Shown one piece after another: positions 1 through 8,433 of a stretch of 64,000 nt of DNA. The translations under genes were made by a program, and so were the position numbers. This DNA is from Flavobacteriales bacterium (GTDB lineage: Bacteria; Bacteroidota; Bacteroidia; NS11-12g; UBA9320). Within the stretch, counting starts at the first letter, position 1. Each line of letters begins with the position of its first letter. Under the pieces are notes generated by a model, which made no database searches, was not told the DNA's origin, and worked only from the letters and a program-made list of their open reading frames with translations. Location: NCBI GenBank assembly GCA_020635435.1, contig JACJZU010000001.1:930001-994000 (forward strand). The letters are read 5' to 3'.

Positions 1-2
1 TT

Positions 3-878
3 GATAATGAGAAGTTGAAGAGTTCACATGGCCGAACCGCAGATTCTTTAAATACGGAATCTATGGTTCAGGAATCTCAGGCAATTCAGCCTACACAAGT
101 GGCGGAGTACTCAAGCTTGTCCCGACCTGATCTGCTTGATAGTAGCGAACGCAATAGGCCCTTGTCTCTTTCGGAAATCGGCCATTGGCAATTAGATGGT
201 TTGCCATATCCGAATTTTGAATTTAAGATCACCCCTCAGGACCATTTAGAAGCATCCTCGAGATCGACCTTGGTTGAAATCAAACCAGTATATTCTATTC
301 GACCTTATGGTTTCATAACCTATGGCGCATTTCCTGAAGTGCGCAGCTCGGATTGGAAGAACCAATTCGGATTAGTGACCGGGGTGCGTATCCATTCTGA
401 TGGCTACTCCTCCGTAGACCTCAACTTCGAATACACACCTGTGAGTATAAGAACCCTGGATCTTCGCCTCCCGAATGACCCCGCTTCCGGATCAGATCGC
501 ATCCGATCGTACAAGCGGATCAATTATATCTGTGCCGGGATTGGAATTGACCGACGTATCAATGGGAGCGTGAACTTGAATGGGGGCGTGCAATTCGGCC
601 GGGTCCTGAGCGCTTCGGGAAGTGAGATTCTGCGGGAATCGGGAACGGGTTCGGTTTTACAGACCACGGATAATGTGCGCTGGCGTAACCCCGAGGGTAT
701 AAGACCCACAGATCTTTCACTTGTAGCTGGTATCGAATTCAAGCTCAAACACGGGAAAGCGCTCATTCGGTATCGGCAAAGTTTAAGGGATCATTCGATG
801 GACGAGCAATTCGGATCCGGGACGTTCAACAGTTACGGTTTGATCCAATTCGGGATCGGACATAGTCTGAATTTTTGA
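3..878 (+). CDS. outer-membrane beta-barrel protein, 5' end missing
   Basis: The reading frame is open to the left edge (the first in-frame codon starts at base 3), so this is the C-terminal part of a longer protein. The last two thirds alternate short hydrophobic and polar stretches and end in Phe (GIGHSLNF), the usual last strand of an outer-membrane beta-barrel. The region before it, about 90 residues, is polar and low in structure and may be a linker from an N-terminal domain outside the window. No specific family is recognised. A barrel in the outer membrane is inferred from the strand pattern only. A TTG at 15 could be read as a start, but nothing near it supports initiation there. Confidence 0.6.
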   Translation, partial: DNEKLKSSHGRTADSLNTESMVQESQAIQPTQVAEYSSLSRPDLLDSSERNRPLSLSEIGHWQLDGLPYPNFEFKITPQDHLEASSRSTLVEIKPVYSIRPYGFITYGAFPEVRSSDWKNQFGLVTGVRIHSDGYSSVDLNFEYTPVSIRTLDLRLPNDPASGSDRIRSYKRINYICAGIGIDRRINGSVNLNGGVQFGRVLSASGSEILRESGTGSVLQTTDNVRWRNPEGIRPTDLSLVAGIEFKLKHGKALIRYRQSLRDHSMDEQFGSGTFNSYGLIQFGIGHSLNF

Positions 879-963
879 AAAAGAACTTAGTCGGACAATT
901 TGCCCTATCTCAGGCTGTGATCAAGTGACAACTTGACCAAAACCCTGGCTGAAACACAAAGGA

Positions 964-2103
964 TCAGCTCAGTATGTCGCGCGCAATCACCACGCGTTGA
1001 ATTTCAGAAGTACCTTCATAGATCTGGGTGATCTTTGCATCGCGCATTAAACGCTCCACGTGGTACTCTTTGACATACCCATAACCGCCATGTACCTGAA
1101 CAGCTTCTGTGGTTGTGCGCATTGCGCATTCAGAGGCGAAAAGCTTAGCCATTGAACTCGCAGTTGCGTAATCCATTTTATTGTCCTTAAGCCATGCGGC
1201 CTTCAAGCAAAGTAAACGGGCTATTTCTACTTCGGTGGCCATATCTGCCAATTTAAATGCAACTGCCTGGTGGTTCTTGATCTCTGTACCGAACGCTTTG
1301 CGCTCTTTGCTATATGCCAAAGCCAGTTCGTACGCACCGGATGCAATACCCAAGGCCTGGGCCGCAATTCCAATTCTTCCCCCAGCCAGCGTTTTCATAG
1401 CGAATTTGAAACCAAAGCCGTCCTCTCCGATCCTATTTTCTTTTGGAACTTTTACATCCTGAAACATGATGGAGTGTGTATCGCTACCTCTGATTCCCAT
1501 CTTATCCTCTTTCTTACCAACCTGAAAGCCCGGCATGTCCTTGGTAACAATGAATGCATTGATCCCTCTGTGTCCTTTTTCAACATGCGTTTGGGCGATC
1601 ACGAGGTAAACACTTGCAGTATTTCCGTTGGTGATCCAGTTCTTAGTTCCGTTGAGGAGATAGTGGTCTCCCATGTCAATGGCTGTTGTGCGCTGTGACG
1701 TTGCATCGGAACCTGCCTCCGGTTCTGAAAGACAGAATGCTCCATGGATCTGACCAGTTGCCAGTGGAACCAAGTATTTCTGTTTTTGTTCTTCTGTACC
1801 GAAAGTTTCCAAACCCCAACACACGAGGGAATTGTTCACCGACATGACCACGGAAGCTGATGCATCTATTTTCGAAATCTCCTCCATTGCCAACACATAG
1901 GAAATGGTATCCATTCCGGCACCTCCGTATTCCGGACTGACCATCAAACCCATGAAGCCAAGCTCTCCGAGTTTCTTGATCTGCTCTGCGGGGAATTTCT
2001 GCTCATTGTCGCGTTCGATAACTCCAGGTAACAATTCGGTTCTGGCAAAGTCTCTCGCCGCCTGGCGGATCATTTCGTGTTCCTCTGTTAGTTGAAAATT
2101 CAT
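964..2103 (-). CDS. acyl-CoA dehydrogenase (short-chain/butyryl type)
   Basis: This 379-residue flavoprotein should oxidise a fatty acyl-CoA to the trans-2-enoyl-CoA, passing electrons to electron-transfer flavoprotein. The length is normal for the family. Visible marks are the FAD/substrate motif CLSEPEAGSDA (around residue 130) and the C-terminal YEGTSEIQR, whose Glu363 sits where short-chain dehydrogenases keep the catalytic base. It starts with a clear ATG (MNFQLTEEHEMIR) typical of the family. It stands alone on the minus strand, divergent from the LD-carboxypeptidase gene. Exact chain-length preference cannot be read from the sequence. Confidence 0.93.
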   Translation of the reverse strand: MNFQLTEEHEMIRQAARDFARTELLPGVIERDNEQKFPAEQIKKLGELGFMGLMVSPEYGGAGMDTISYVLAMEEISKIDASASVVMSVNNSLVCWGLETFGTEEQKQKYLVPLATGQIHGAFCLSEPEAGSDATSQRTTAIDMGDHYLLNGTKNWITNGNTASVYLVIAQTHVEKGHRGINAFIVTKDMPGFQVGKKEDKMGIRGSDTHSIMFQDVKVPKENRIGEDGFGFKFAMKTLAGGRIGIAAQALGIASGAYELALAYSKERKAFGTEIKNHQAVAFKLADMATEVEIARLLCLKAAWLKDNKMDYATASSMAKLFASECAMRTTTEAVQVHGGYGYVKEYHVERLMRDAKITQIYEGTSEIQRVVIARDILS

Positions 2104-2203
2104 CTTATAATTCCGTTTACGTTGATGTTTAGGAGATTGTGCGCGAAATTAAGCAGTTCCTTTTGAACTGACCTGTTCATTTGAATGCGATTATTTTCGC
2201 ACT

Positions 2204-3115
2204 ATGGCCTTGATTCCTCCTTTTCTTCAACCCGGTGATACTATTGGTATAATCTCTACGGCAAGACAAATTGGTCCGGAAATTGTTCAACACGCCATTG
2301 ACCATTTGGAGCATTTGGGTTATCGTGTTCTGGTTGGAGCGAATGCCTACAGGCAATTCAATCAATATGCAGGTACAGATGAAGAGCGGGCATCTGATCT
2401 TCAATGGGCTTTGGACCATCCTGAAATCAAGGCGATCCTTTGTTCGAGAGGTGGTTATGGTACTGCCCGACTTCTGGATCTCGTCAATTGGAACGCGTTC
2501 AGAAGAAAGCCCAAATGGATTTCCGGTTTCAGCGACATTACAGCCTTGCACTTGTTCGTGAATGTGGAGCTCGGAATTGCATCCGTACACAGCACCATGC
2601 CCGTGAACATGGATCCGGAGAGTGATTTTTTCGATCCGGATAACTTAAGTAGTCTGGTTGCAGTTTGGCAGGGCCGGTATTTCGAATACCCTTTGCCCAA
2701 GACGGGTACTCTGAGATACGGTGGAGACTTCAGTGGGATCTTGATCGGTGGGAATTTAAGTGTTCTTTATTCCATGTTGGGTACCTTGTCTTGGTCGGAT
2801 CGTGAGGAATATATTTTGGTTATCGAAGATCTGGATGAATATTTATACCATGTTGACCGGATGATGCTTAACGTGCGACGGAACGGACTACTCGATCGAT
2901 GTTCCGGGGTATTGCTCGGCGGCTTGACACGCATGCACGATAACGCAATTTCATTCGGTAAAACGGCCGAAGAGATCATTTTGGAACACTTATCAACCCG
3001 CAACATCCCGTATTATTCCGGGCTGGATCTTGGCCATGTAAAACGGAATCTGGCAATTCCTTTAGGAGTTCGAGCTCGGGTAGCGCATGAGATGTTGTAT
3101 TTTCAATTTGAGTGA
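2204..3115 (+). CDS. LD-carboxypeptidase (MccF/LdcA-like, peptidase family S66)
   Basis: This 303-residue enzyme resembles LD-carboxypeptidase A, which trims the terminal D-Ala from tetrapeptide muropeptides during peptidoglycan recycling. The S66 Ser-Glu-His triad can be placed: nucleophile Ser110 in GFSDITALH, Glu208 in VIEDLDEYLYH and His278 in LDLGHVKRN. The RGGYG motif before the nucleophile (residues 82-86) is also typical. No signal peptide is seen, consistent with a cytoplasmic recycling role. Family members also cleave microcin C-like peptides, so the substrate is an inference. A box one base off the Bacteroidota -7 element lies just before the ATG. Confidence 0.9.
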   Translation: MALIPPFLQPGDTIGIISTARQIGPEIVQHAIDHLEHLGYRVLVGANAYRQFNQYAGTDEERASDLQWALDHPEIKAILCSRGGYGTARLLDLVNWNAFRRKPKWISGFSDITALHLFVNVELGIASVHSTMPVNMDPESDFFDPDNLSSLVAVWQGRYFEYPLPKTGTLRYGGDFSGILIGGNLSVLYSMLGTLSWSDREEYILVIEDLDEYLYHVDRMMLNVRRNGLLDRCSGVLLGGLTRMHDNAISFGKTAEEIILEHLSTRNIPYYSGLDLGHVKRNLAIPLGVRARVAHEMLYFQFE

Positions 3116-3135
3116 TTTCGGTTCATTTAATGGCC

Positions 3136-3143
3136 TAATTTTG
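3136..3143 (+). promoter_or_regulatory. TAnnTTTG -7 box upstream of the DUF2892 gene
   Basis: The sequence TAATTTTG matches the Bacteroidota -7 consensus exactly and lies 15 bases before the ATG at 3159. No TTTG at the ideal 19-21 base spacing is seen, so the -33 half is weak or absent. Confidence 0.5.
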
Positions 3144-3158
3144 TAGAAAACGGATGTT

Positions 3159-3356
3159 ATGAAACAGAACGTAGGCTTTGCCGATTCATTTATACGGATC
3201 ATTTTGGCAATCGGTATTTTCCTTGTTTGGCTGGATGGTGGACTCACCGGTATTTGGGGCGGGATTGGTATCCTGTTGGCCATAATCTTTCTTGTTACAG
3301 CCTTGATCAGTTGGTGTCCGATCTGGAGTATTCTGGGTATACGGACAAGAAAATAA
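3159..3356 (+). CDS. small membrane protein with a DUF2892 (YgaP-like) fold
   Basis: This 65-residue protein has two hydrophobic helices (roughly residues 13-25 and 30-48) and the pattern N-x-G-x-x-D-x-x-x-R at its start that marks DUF2892, the membrane part also found at the C terminus of rhodanese YgaP. A C-W-C-P-like Trp-Cys-Pro follows the second helix. The function of stand-alone members is unknown; sulfur or metal handling has been suggested for the fused forms. The gene has its own -7 box and converges on xerD with 11 bases between them. Confidence 0.8.
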   Translation: MKQNVGFADSFIRIILAIGIFLVWLDGGLTGIWGGIGILLAIIFLVTALISWCPIWSILGIRTRK

Positions 3357-3367
3357 ACCATCCAACT

Positions 3368-4267
3368 TCACGATCGTGGGTGGAAGGACGTGAGCGTTTC
3401 TTTCAGATAGGATCTATCCAAATGGGTATAGATCTCTGTTGTTGTGATATTCTTATGTCCGAGCATTTGCTGCACCGCTCGAAGATCCGCGCCGGCCTCA
3501 ACCAAAACTGTCGCGAAGCTGTGGCGAAGTGTGTGTGGACTTATCGATTTGCGTATCCCGGCCTCCTCTGCCAATTTTTTTACAAGTTTAAACACATAAA
3601 CTCGTGTGAGCGGCTTTCCTCTGAGGTTTAGGAAGAGAAATGAGGCACTTTCTCCTCGGGTCTCCTGTCTTATACGGACCTCTAGAAGGTACGACTGAAC
3701 ATAGAGTTTACTTACACGTCCCAGAGGTACAATCCGTTGTCGGTTCCCCTTTCCGGTTACTTTAAGCAGATCCTCATCGAAGAGCAGATCTTCCAATTTT
3801 AGATTTGTCAACTCTGAAACCCTTAGACCTGAGCCATATAGTATTTCAAGCATTGCGCGATCCCTGATTCCGCTTGGGCTAACGGAATCAATTTGTTGGA
3901 AAAGCAATTCGATCTCATGGTGATCAAGAACATCCGGAAGTTTTCTACTCAGCTTGGGAGCATCCAAAAATGTGGTTGGATTTTCTGTTACCTCTTTTTC
4001 TTCTTCCAAAAATTTGAAAAAGGCCTTGATACCTGAAAGGATGCGAACCTGACTTTTTTCACTTAGTCCAAGTTCCGTGAGAAACTCAACAAAACCTGAT
4101 AAGTGCCTGATTTTCACTTCGTTGGTTTTAAGTTGGGGGTAATTTTCCTCCAAGTAGGAATTGAGTTTGGTCACATCGGCCATGTAGGCTTCGATGGAAT
4201 TAGCGCTTAGACCCAATTCCAGTTTCAGGTATTTTCTGAAACCGGTAAGTAGGTTTTCCGGGAGCAT
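3368..4267 (-). CDS. xerD: tyrosine recombinase XerD
   Basis: This 299-residue protein is a site-specific tyrosine recombinase of the XerC/XerD group, which resolves chromosome dimers at dif. An N-terminal SAM-like core-binding domain (residues 1-90) is followed by the catalytic domain with the complete active site: Arg149 (YGSGLRVSEL), Lys173 (TGKGNRQR), His245 and Arg248 (HTLRHSFAT), His271 (LGHKNITTT) and nucleophile Tyr280. Length and lack of extra domains fit the chromosomal enzyme rather than an integrase. Its start codon overlaps the stop of the upstream lipoprotein gene (TAATG). XerC cannot be excluded, since Bacteroidota Xer proteins are closely similar. Confidence 0.92.
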   Translation of the reverse strand: MLPENLLTGFRKYLKLELGLSANSIEAYMADVTKLNSYLEENYPQLKTNEVKIRHLSGFVEFLTELGLSEKSQVRILSGIKAFFKFLEEEKEVTENPTTFLDAPKLSRKLPDVLDHHEIELLFQQIDSVSPSGIRDRAMLEILYGSGLRVSELTNLKLEDLLFDEDLLKVTGKGNRQRIVPLGRVSKLYVQSYLLEVRIRQETRGESASFLFLNLRGKPLTRVYVFKLVKKLAEEAGIRKSISPHTLRHSFATVLVEAGADLRAVQQMLGHKNITTTEIYTHLDRSYLKETLTSFHPRS

Positions 4268-5127
4268 TAATCAAGATGCACTTCCTTACAGTGCAGAACA
4301 TCCTTGCCTTCTGAGTCGAAGCGGTGAATGATAACAGCTATGCTCACATTCTCCCAAACAAGTTTTTCGGGAATTTTGACATTAAATCCTTTGGTGCAGT
4401 TCAAACCGGATTGAGGTGCGTCTGACAATTTGAGACCGCTATAATTTGTATACGTGAATCTCAACACATCTTCATGTTCATAATCTTCTTCTATTCCGGA
4501 TCGAGTGGCTTGTGGTTGAACCAATTTACTTTCCAGTACCATAATTGTCATGTGTACGGGGTAATTAAGATCTTCGGTAAAAATGGTGTTGACGGTAAGT
4601 TCCACGTTGCGCTCGGCCTTATTTCCAATAGCCTGAAGGTCGAGGTTTACATCTGATTTCAATTGCAGTTGCTGCTCCGCATAGGCTTTCCATTTACTTG
4701 GTGCAACGGAAATACGAGCCTCACCATCAAATTTCTTACGATCCACAGCTCCTGCAGGCAAGCCCTGTGATCCACCGATAATATTCTGGTAGATGTTTTC
4801 GGCTTCCTGGGTATTGAAGGTATCATTCCCTATTGGGGTAGTGAGGTTCACATTTGAGGTTGGGTGCAACGTGGCGATCACGATTCGGTTCGGGTGCAGA
4901 AGGTCTATTTCGTGGGCGCTTGCTGCTGCTTCTGGGCAATTCACACAACGAACGCCTGAAATATCTTCAACGAGCACGTTCTTATCCTGTTTATCCGGCA
5001 ATGTACCCGAAACGAAGCAAGTGTCGACTGAAAGCTTGATATCCTCTGCATAATTGATAAAAGGAGGTACTTCGGAACAGGACCAAAAGATTGCAAATAC
5101 GAATAGGGCTGAAAATAATTTCTTCAT
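4267..5127 (-). CDS. Omp28-like lipoprotein with CxxC
   Basis: The 286-residue product begins with a lipoprotein signal (hydrophobic stretch, then FWSCSE with the lipidated Cys at about 17). Residues near 60 carry VRCVNCPEA, a CxxC in the setting of a thioredoxin-like fold, as in the Omp28-related proteins of Bacteroidota. The C-terminal half is beta-rich. The protein is probably anchored in the outer membrane or facing the periplasm. Its role is not known; a redox or adhesion role would be a guess. It is translationally coupled to xerD through a 1-base overlap, although the two functions have no obvious link. Confidence 0.7.
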   Translation of the reverse strand: MKKLFSALFVFAIFWSCSEVPPFINYAEDIKLSVDTCFVSGTLPDKQDKNVLVEDISGVRCVNCPEAAASAHEIDLLHPNRIVIATLHPTSNVNLTTPIGNDTFNTQEAENIYQNIIGGSQGLPAGAVDRKKFDGEARISVAPSKWKAYAEQQLQLKSDVNLDLQAIGNKAERNVELTVNTIFTEDLNYPVHMTIMVLESKLVQPQATRSGIEEDYEHEDVLRFTYTNYSGLKLSDAPQSGLNCTKGFNVKIPEKLVWENVSIAVIIHRFDSEGKDVLHCKEVHLD

Positions 5128-5147
5128 AAAACCAAATTTCGGAAAAA

Positions 5148-5972
5148 TCAGGCCAATCCGGCCATACTTTTTAAGCTTCTGAGTTCTTTATCTGTCAGAT
5201 TTCGCCACTTTCCTCTGGGCAAATTGACTTTATCCAGGCTACCAAACAATACCCGATCAAGTGCTACAACCTCGTATCCAAGTGCTTCAAACATTCTGCG
5301 TACGACTCTATTTCGACCACTGTGTATCTCGATTCCTACTTTCGATTTGTCGTTCGGATCGATGTATGCCAACTGATCGGCTTTCATCATGCCGTCTTCC
5401 AGTTTCACTCCGCCCAAGATTCTATCATAATGTGGTGAACTCAGTGGTTTATCCAGCGTAGCAGAATATACCTTTTTAATATTTCTCTTAGGATGGATCA
5501 ATCGCTGCGCCAATTGTCCGTCGTTCGTAAAAAGCAATACTCCAGTCGTATTTCTATCTAACCTGCCAACCGGATACATTCGATCGATATCTACATCTTT
5601 AACGAGATCCATTACGGTTCTTCTACCTTGTGGATCCTGAGTGGTCGTGATGTAGTCCTTTGGTTTGTTCAAAATAATGTAGGCCTTGGAAGATAAACTG
5701 AGCGTTTTGCCGTCTACTGTAACCTTATCCGTTTTCTTCACTTTGGCTCCTAAGGTGTTAACAACCTCTCCATTGACCGTAACTCTTCCTGCGGCAATCA
5801 ACTCATCGGCGTCTCTACGGCTACAAACTCCCGCATTGGAGATGTATTTATTTAGCCTAAATTCGTCCGGCTCAACGAGCTGCTTGCGCTTTTGAGTAAC
5901 CTTAACCTTGTTCCCAGATGTTTTTCGGGGACGCAGTTTACGAGTACCGGACGATTTATTACCCCTCTCCAT
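5148..5972 (-). CDS. 23S/16S rRNA pseudouridine synthase, RluB/RsuA family
   Basis: About 274 residues from the ATG at 5972; a TTG at 5987 would add five residues but has nothing in its favour. A basic, low-complexity N terminus (about 40 residues) precedes an S4 RNA-binding domain (RLNKYISNAGVCSRRDADELI), then the catalytic domain with the conserved GRLDRNTTGVLL, whose Asp is the family nucleophile. The enzyme isomerises a specific uridine in ribosomal RNA; RluB (23S) is the likelier assignment. The basic N-terminal tail is common in Bacteroidota members. The gene follows the Omp28-like gene on the same strand with a 20-base gap. Confidence 0.9.
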   Translation of the reverse strand: MERGNKSSGTRKLRPRKTSGNKVKVTQKRKQLVEPDEFRLNKYISNAGVCSRRDADELIAAGRVTVNGEVVNTLGAKVKKTDKVTVDGKTLSLSSKAYIILNKPKDYITTTQDPQGRRTVMDLVKDVDIDRMYPVGRLDRNTTGVLLFTNDGQLAQRLIHPKRNIKKVYSATLDKPLSSPHYDRILGGVKLEDGMMKADQLAYIDPNDKSKVGIEIHSGRNRVVRRMFEALGYEVVALDRVLFGSLDKVNLPRGKWRNLTDKELRSLKSMAGLA

Positions 5973-6057
5973 AGCGAATTTTCGCAATCATACGCTTTTT
6001 TTGCCTTTTATTCACCACACATTATAGCAAACGGAAACATATCAGTCACCAAAGCAC

Positions 6058-6073
6058 TGTTCCACGTGGAACA
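6058..6073. promoter_or_regulatory. parS site 1 (ParB-binding palindrome)
   Basis: TGTTCCACGTGGAACA is a perfect 16-base palindrome and matches the known chromosomal parS consensus (the G/C-flanked form used in many phyla). It lies in the 5973-6131 intergenic region between the rluB-like gene and ybeY. A second identical copy lies 502 bases downstream. Such a site is the nucleation point for ParB spreading near the replication origin. Confidence 0.9.
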
Positions 6074-6131
6074 GTTGGACACATCGCTCACTTTCTAATT
6101 CAAGCTTTTATCACAAACTGTCTTTAAAACC

Positions 6132-6557
6132 ATGGACAAATACAACATCTTTTTCGAGTCACACGGCGAACGTCACAGTCCTGATCTCCCAACGTTCGCA
6201 GATTGGTTTGAAAGAGCACTGGAAGCACTCGAGATCATCAGCGCAGACCTCCTCTATATTTTTTGTTCAGATGAAGAGCTACTCACCATTAACCGAGATG
6301 CACTCAACCACGATTATTACACCGACATTATCACCTTTGATATGAGCGATGAATACTCAGAAACTCAACTTGAAGCAGATATGTACATAAGTGTTGACCG
6401 AGTGCGAGAAAATGCAACAACTCACAACGTGAGCTATGAGTCGGAATTAAAACGCGTCATGATACACGGTGTGCTGCACTTGCTCGGTCATACTGATTCT
6501 GATACAATTTCAAAAGTTGCAATGCGCGAACTTGAATCCAAACTTATCACATTATAA
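6132..6557 (+). CDS. ybeY: YbeY endoribonuclease / 16S rRNA maturation factor
   Basis: The 141-residue product is the metal-dependent RNase needed for 16S rRNA 3'-end maturation and 70S quality control. The signature HGVLHLLGHTDSD lies near the C terminus (His112 and His116). In the canonical enzyme the third ligand is a His six residues after the second; here that place is Asp122, and a His sits at 120. Bacteroidota homologues often differ at this position, so this may be a lineage variant and not a dead enzyme. The gene lies between the two parS sites and ends 1 base before the first possible mnmG ATG. Confidence 0.9.
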   Translation: MDKYNIFFESHGERHSPDLPTFADWFERALEALEIISADLLYIFCSDEELLTINRDALNHDYYTDIITFDMSDEYSETQLEADMYISVDRVRENATTHNVSYESELKRVMIHGVLHLLGHTDSDTISKVAMRELESKLITL

Positions 6558-6558
6558 A

Positions 6559-8433
6559 ATGTTCCACGTGGAACACTACGCTATGTACGACGTAATAGTA
6601 GTTGGGGCCGGACATGCCGGTTGTGAGGCCGCCCATGCAGCCGGCACGATGGGAAGCAAAGTTCTATTGATCACCATGAATATGGAGACAATCGCGAAAA
6701 TGTCATGCAATCCTGCCATGGGAGGTGTCGCCAAAGGACAAATAGTACGTGAAATCGATGCTTTGGGGGGTATGAGTGGAATTATAACCGATCATACTAT
6801 GATACAGTTTAGGATGCTTAATCGTTCTAAAGGTCCGGCAATGTGGAGTCCCCGAGCACAAAGCGACCGCGTGGAATTCGCATTGTTGTGGAGACAGATG
6901 CTCGAAGCAAACACGAATGTTGATTTCTACCAGGATATGGTTGTACAGATCCTCGAAAAAGGAGGCTCCGTTTGTGGAGTTAAAACTGGTATGGGAAATG
7001 TATTTCATGCAAGATCAGTTGTCATTACTAGTGGCACCTTTCTAAATGGTAAAATCCATATTGGTAAATCAAACTATGGCGGAGGGCGGATGGGAGAACG
7101 GCAGTCGACCGGTATTACCGCCTGTTTAGAGGAATTTGGATTTCAAAGCGGCCGGATGAAAACCGGTACTCCACCACGCGTTGATGGCAGAAGCCTGGAC
7201 TATAGTAAAATGGAAGAGCAACCAGGTGACAATCCGCCCGGCAAATTCTCATACCTCGATACACCGGCACTCAACAATCAACTCAGCTGTCATATCACCT
7301 ATACAAACGACACCGTACACGATATACTTCGTGATTCGTTTCAAGACAGTCCCTTGTTCAATGGAAGCATTCAAGGTCTAGGCCCCAGATATTGCCCATC
7401 AATTGAAGACAAGATCAATCGTTTTGCACAAAGGGAGCGGCATCAAATATTTGTAGAACCCGAAGGACGCAACACAGTAGAGGTTTATGTAAACGGCTTC
7501 TCAACTTCCCTTCCATTGGAAACTCAGTTTCACGCCATTAAGCATATACCAGGATTTGAAAATGTACGCATATTCAGACCTGGATATGCCATTGAGTATG
7601 ACTACTTCCCTCCTACACAACTCAAACACTCTCTCGAAACAAAATTAATTGCCGGACTCTTCTTTGCGGGACAGATCAACGGTACAACCGGATACGAGGA
7701 AGCGGCCAGTCAAGGCCTTATTGCCGGAATAAACGCTCATCAATATGTCACTCAACAAGAAGCTTTCATTTTGGATCGATCCGAGGCATACATAGGGGTA
7801 TTGATCGACGACCTCATTACAAAAGGTACGGATGAACCCTATCGAATGTTCACATCAAGAGCTGAATTCCGATTGTTGCTGAGGCAAGATAATGCCGATC
7901 AGCGTTTGACTCCGAAAGGGGTACAAATTGGCTTAGCTAGTAAATCCCGCTCCGAACAGTTCCAAAGGAAGATGGATGGACTTGAGGACCTCGAATCTTA
8001 TCTTCGAAACCAGAAAACCGAACCGAACGAAATTAACCCTATACTCACTTCGAAAGATACACCACCGATCAATCAGAGTCAATTTCTGAGCAAGATATTA
8101 CTACGACCACAAATAGAACTATCTGATTTTCAAGGAATTGAGAGAATTAAGGCTTATACCGATTCATTCAGTGAAGAAATCAAGGATAGTGTTCAGATCA
8201 ATATAAAATATGAGGGTTATTTACATAAAGAACAGGAACACGTTGAAAAGATGCACAGACTTGAACATATCCGCATTCCGGAAACGTTCAATTTTGAATC
8301 GATCCGATCACTTTCCTCAGAAGGCATGGAGAAAATGAAACGGCTCAAACCTGCCACCATAGGCCAGGCATCCCGAATAAGTGGCGTTAGTGCATCCGAC
8401 ATTTCCGTACTACTAGTTCACCTTGGCAGATGA
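6559..8433 (+). CDS. mnmG: tRNA uridine-5-carboxymethylaminomethyl modification enzyme MnmG (GidA)
   Basis: MnmG, with MnmE, installs the cmnm5 group on U34 of several tRNAs using FAD and methylenetetrahydrofolate. The Rossmann motif VVGAGHAGCEAA lies at the N terminus, followed by SCNPAMGGVAKG and KTGTPPRVDGRS, all diagnostic. From the ATG at 6559 the product is 624 residues; from the ATG at 6583 (MYDVIVVGAG) it is 616, a normal N terminus. If the upstream ATG is used, parS site 2 encodes residues 1-6 (MFHVEH). The gene is transcribed toward the candidate origin, so it is on the lagging strand. Its last bases overlap the next gene (ATGA). Confidence 0.95.
   Translation: MFHVEHYAMYDVIVVGAGHAGCEAAHAAGTMGSKVLLITMNMETIAKMSCNPAMGGVAKGQIVREIDALGGMSGIITDHTMIQFRMLNRSKGPAMWSPRAQSDRVEFALLWRQMLEANTNVDFYQDMVVQILEKGGSVCGVKTGMGNVFHARSVVITSGTFLNGKIHIGKSNYGGGRMGERQSTGITACLEEFGFQSGRMKTGTPPRVDGRSLDYSKMEEQPGDNPPGKFSYLDTPALNNQLSCHITYTNDTVHDILRDSFQDSPLFNGSIQGLGPRYCPSIEDKINRFAQRERHQIFVEPEGRNTVEVYVNGFSTSLPLETQFHAIKHIPGFENVRIFRPGYAIEYDYFPPTQLKHSLETKLIAGLFFAGQINGTTGYEEAASQGLIAGINAHQYVTQQEAFILDRSEAYIGVLIDDLITKGTDEPYRMFTSRAEFRLLLRQDNADQRLTPKGVQIGLASKSRSEQFQRKMDGLEDLESYLRNQKTEPNEINPILTSKDTPPINQSQFLSKILLRPQIELSDFQGIERIKAYTDSFSEEIKDSVQINIKYEGYLHKEQEHVEKMHRLEHIRIPETFNFESIRSLSSEGMEKMKRLKPATIGQASRISGVSASDISVLLVHLGR
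6560..6575. promoter_or_regulatory. parS site 2 (ParB-binding palindrome) at the mnmG start
   Basis: A second perfect TGTTCCACGTGGAACA. It begins inside the ATG at 6559-6561 and ends 7 bases before the alternative ATG at 6583, so it is either the first codons of mnmG or the ybeY-mnmG spacer. ParB bound here would sit on the translation start region of mnmG. Confidence 0.9.

Noticed and set aside
921..936. Perfect TCAAGT-gaca-ACTTGA hairpin between two convergent genes
   Set aside because: The stem is six bases with no following T tract, too weak to call a terminator.
1052..1067. CTCCACGTGGTA-type palindrome core resembling parS
   Set aside because: Only the central TCCACGTGG matches; the outer arms do not, and it lies in the acyl-CoA dehydrogenase coding sequence (codons for Tyr-His-Val-Glu-Arg).
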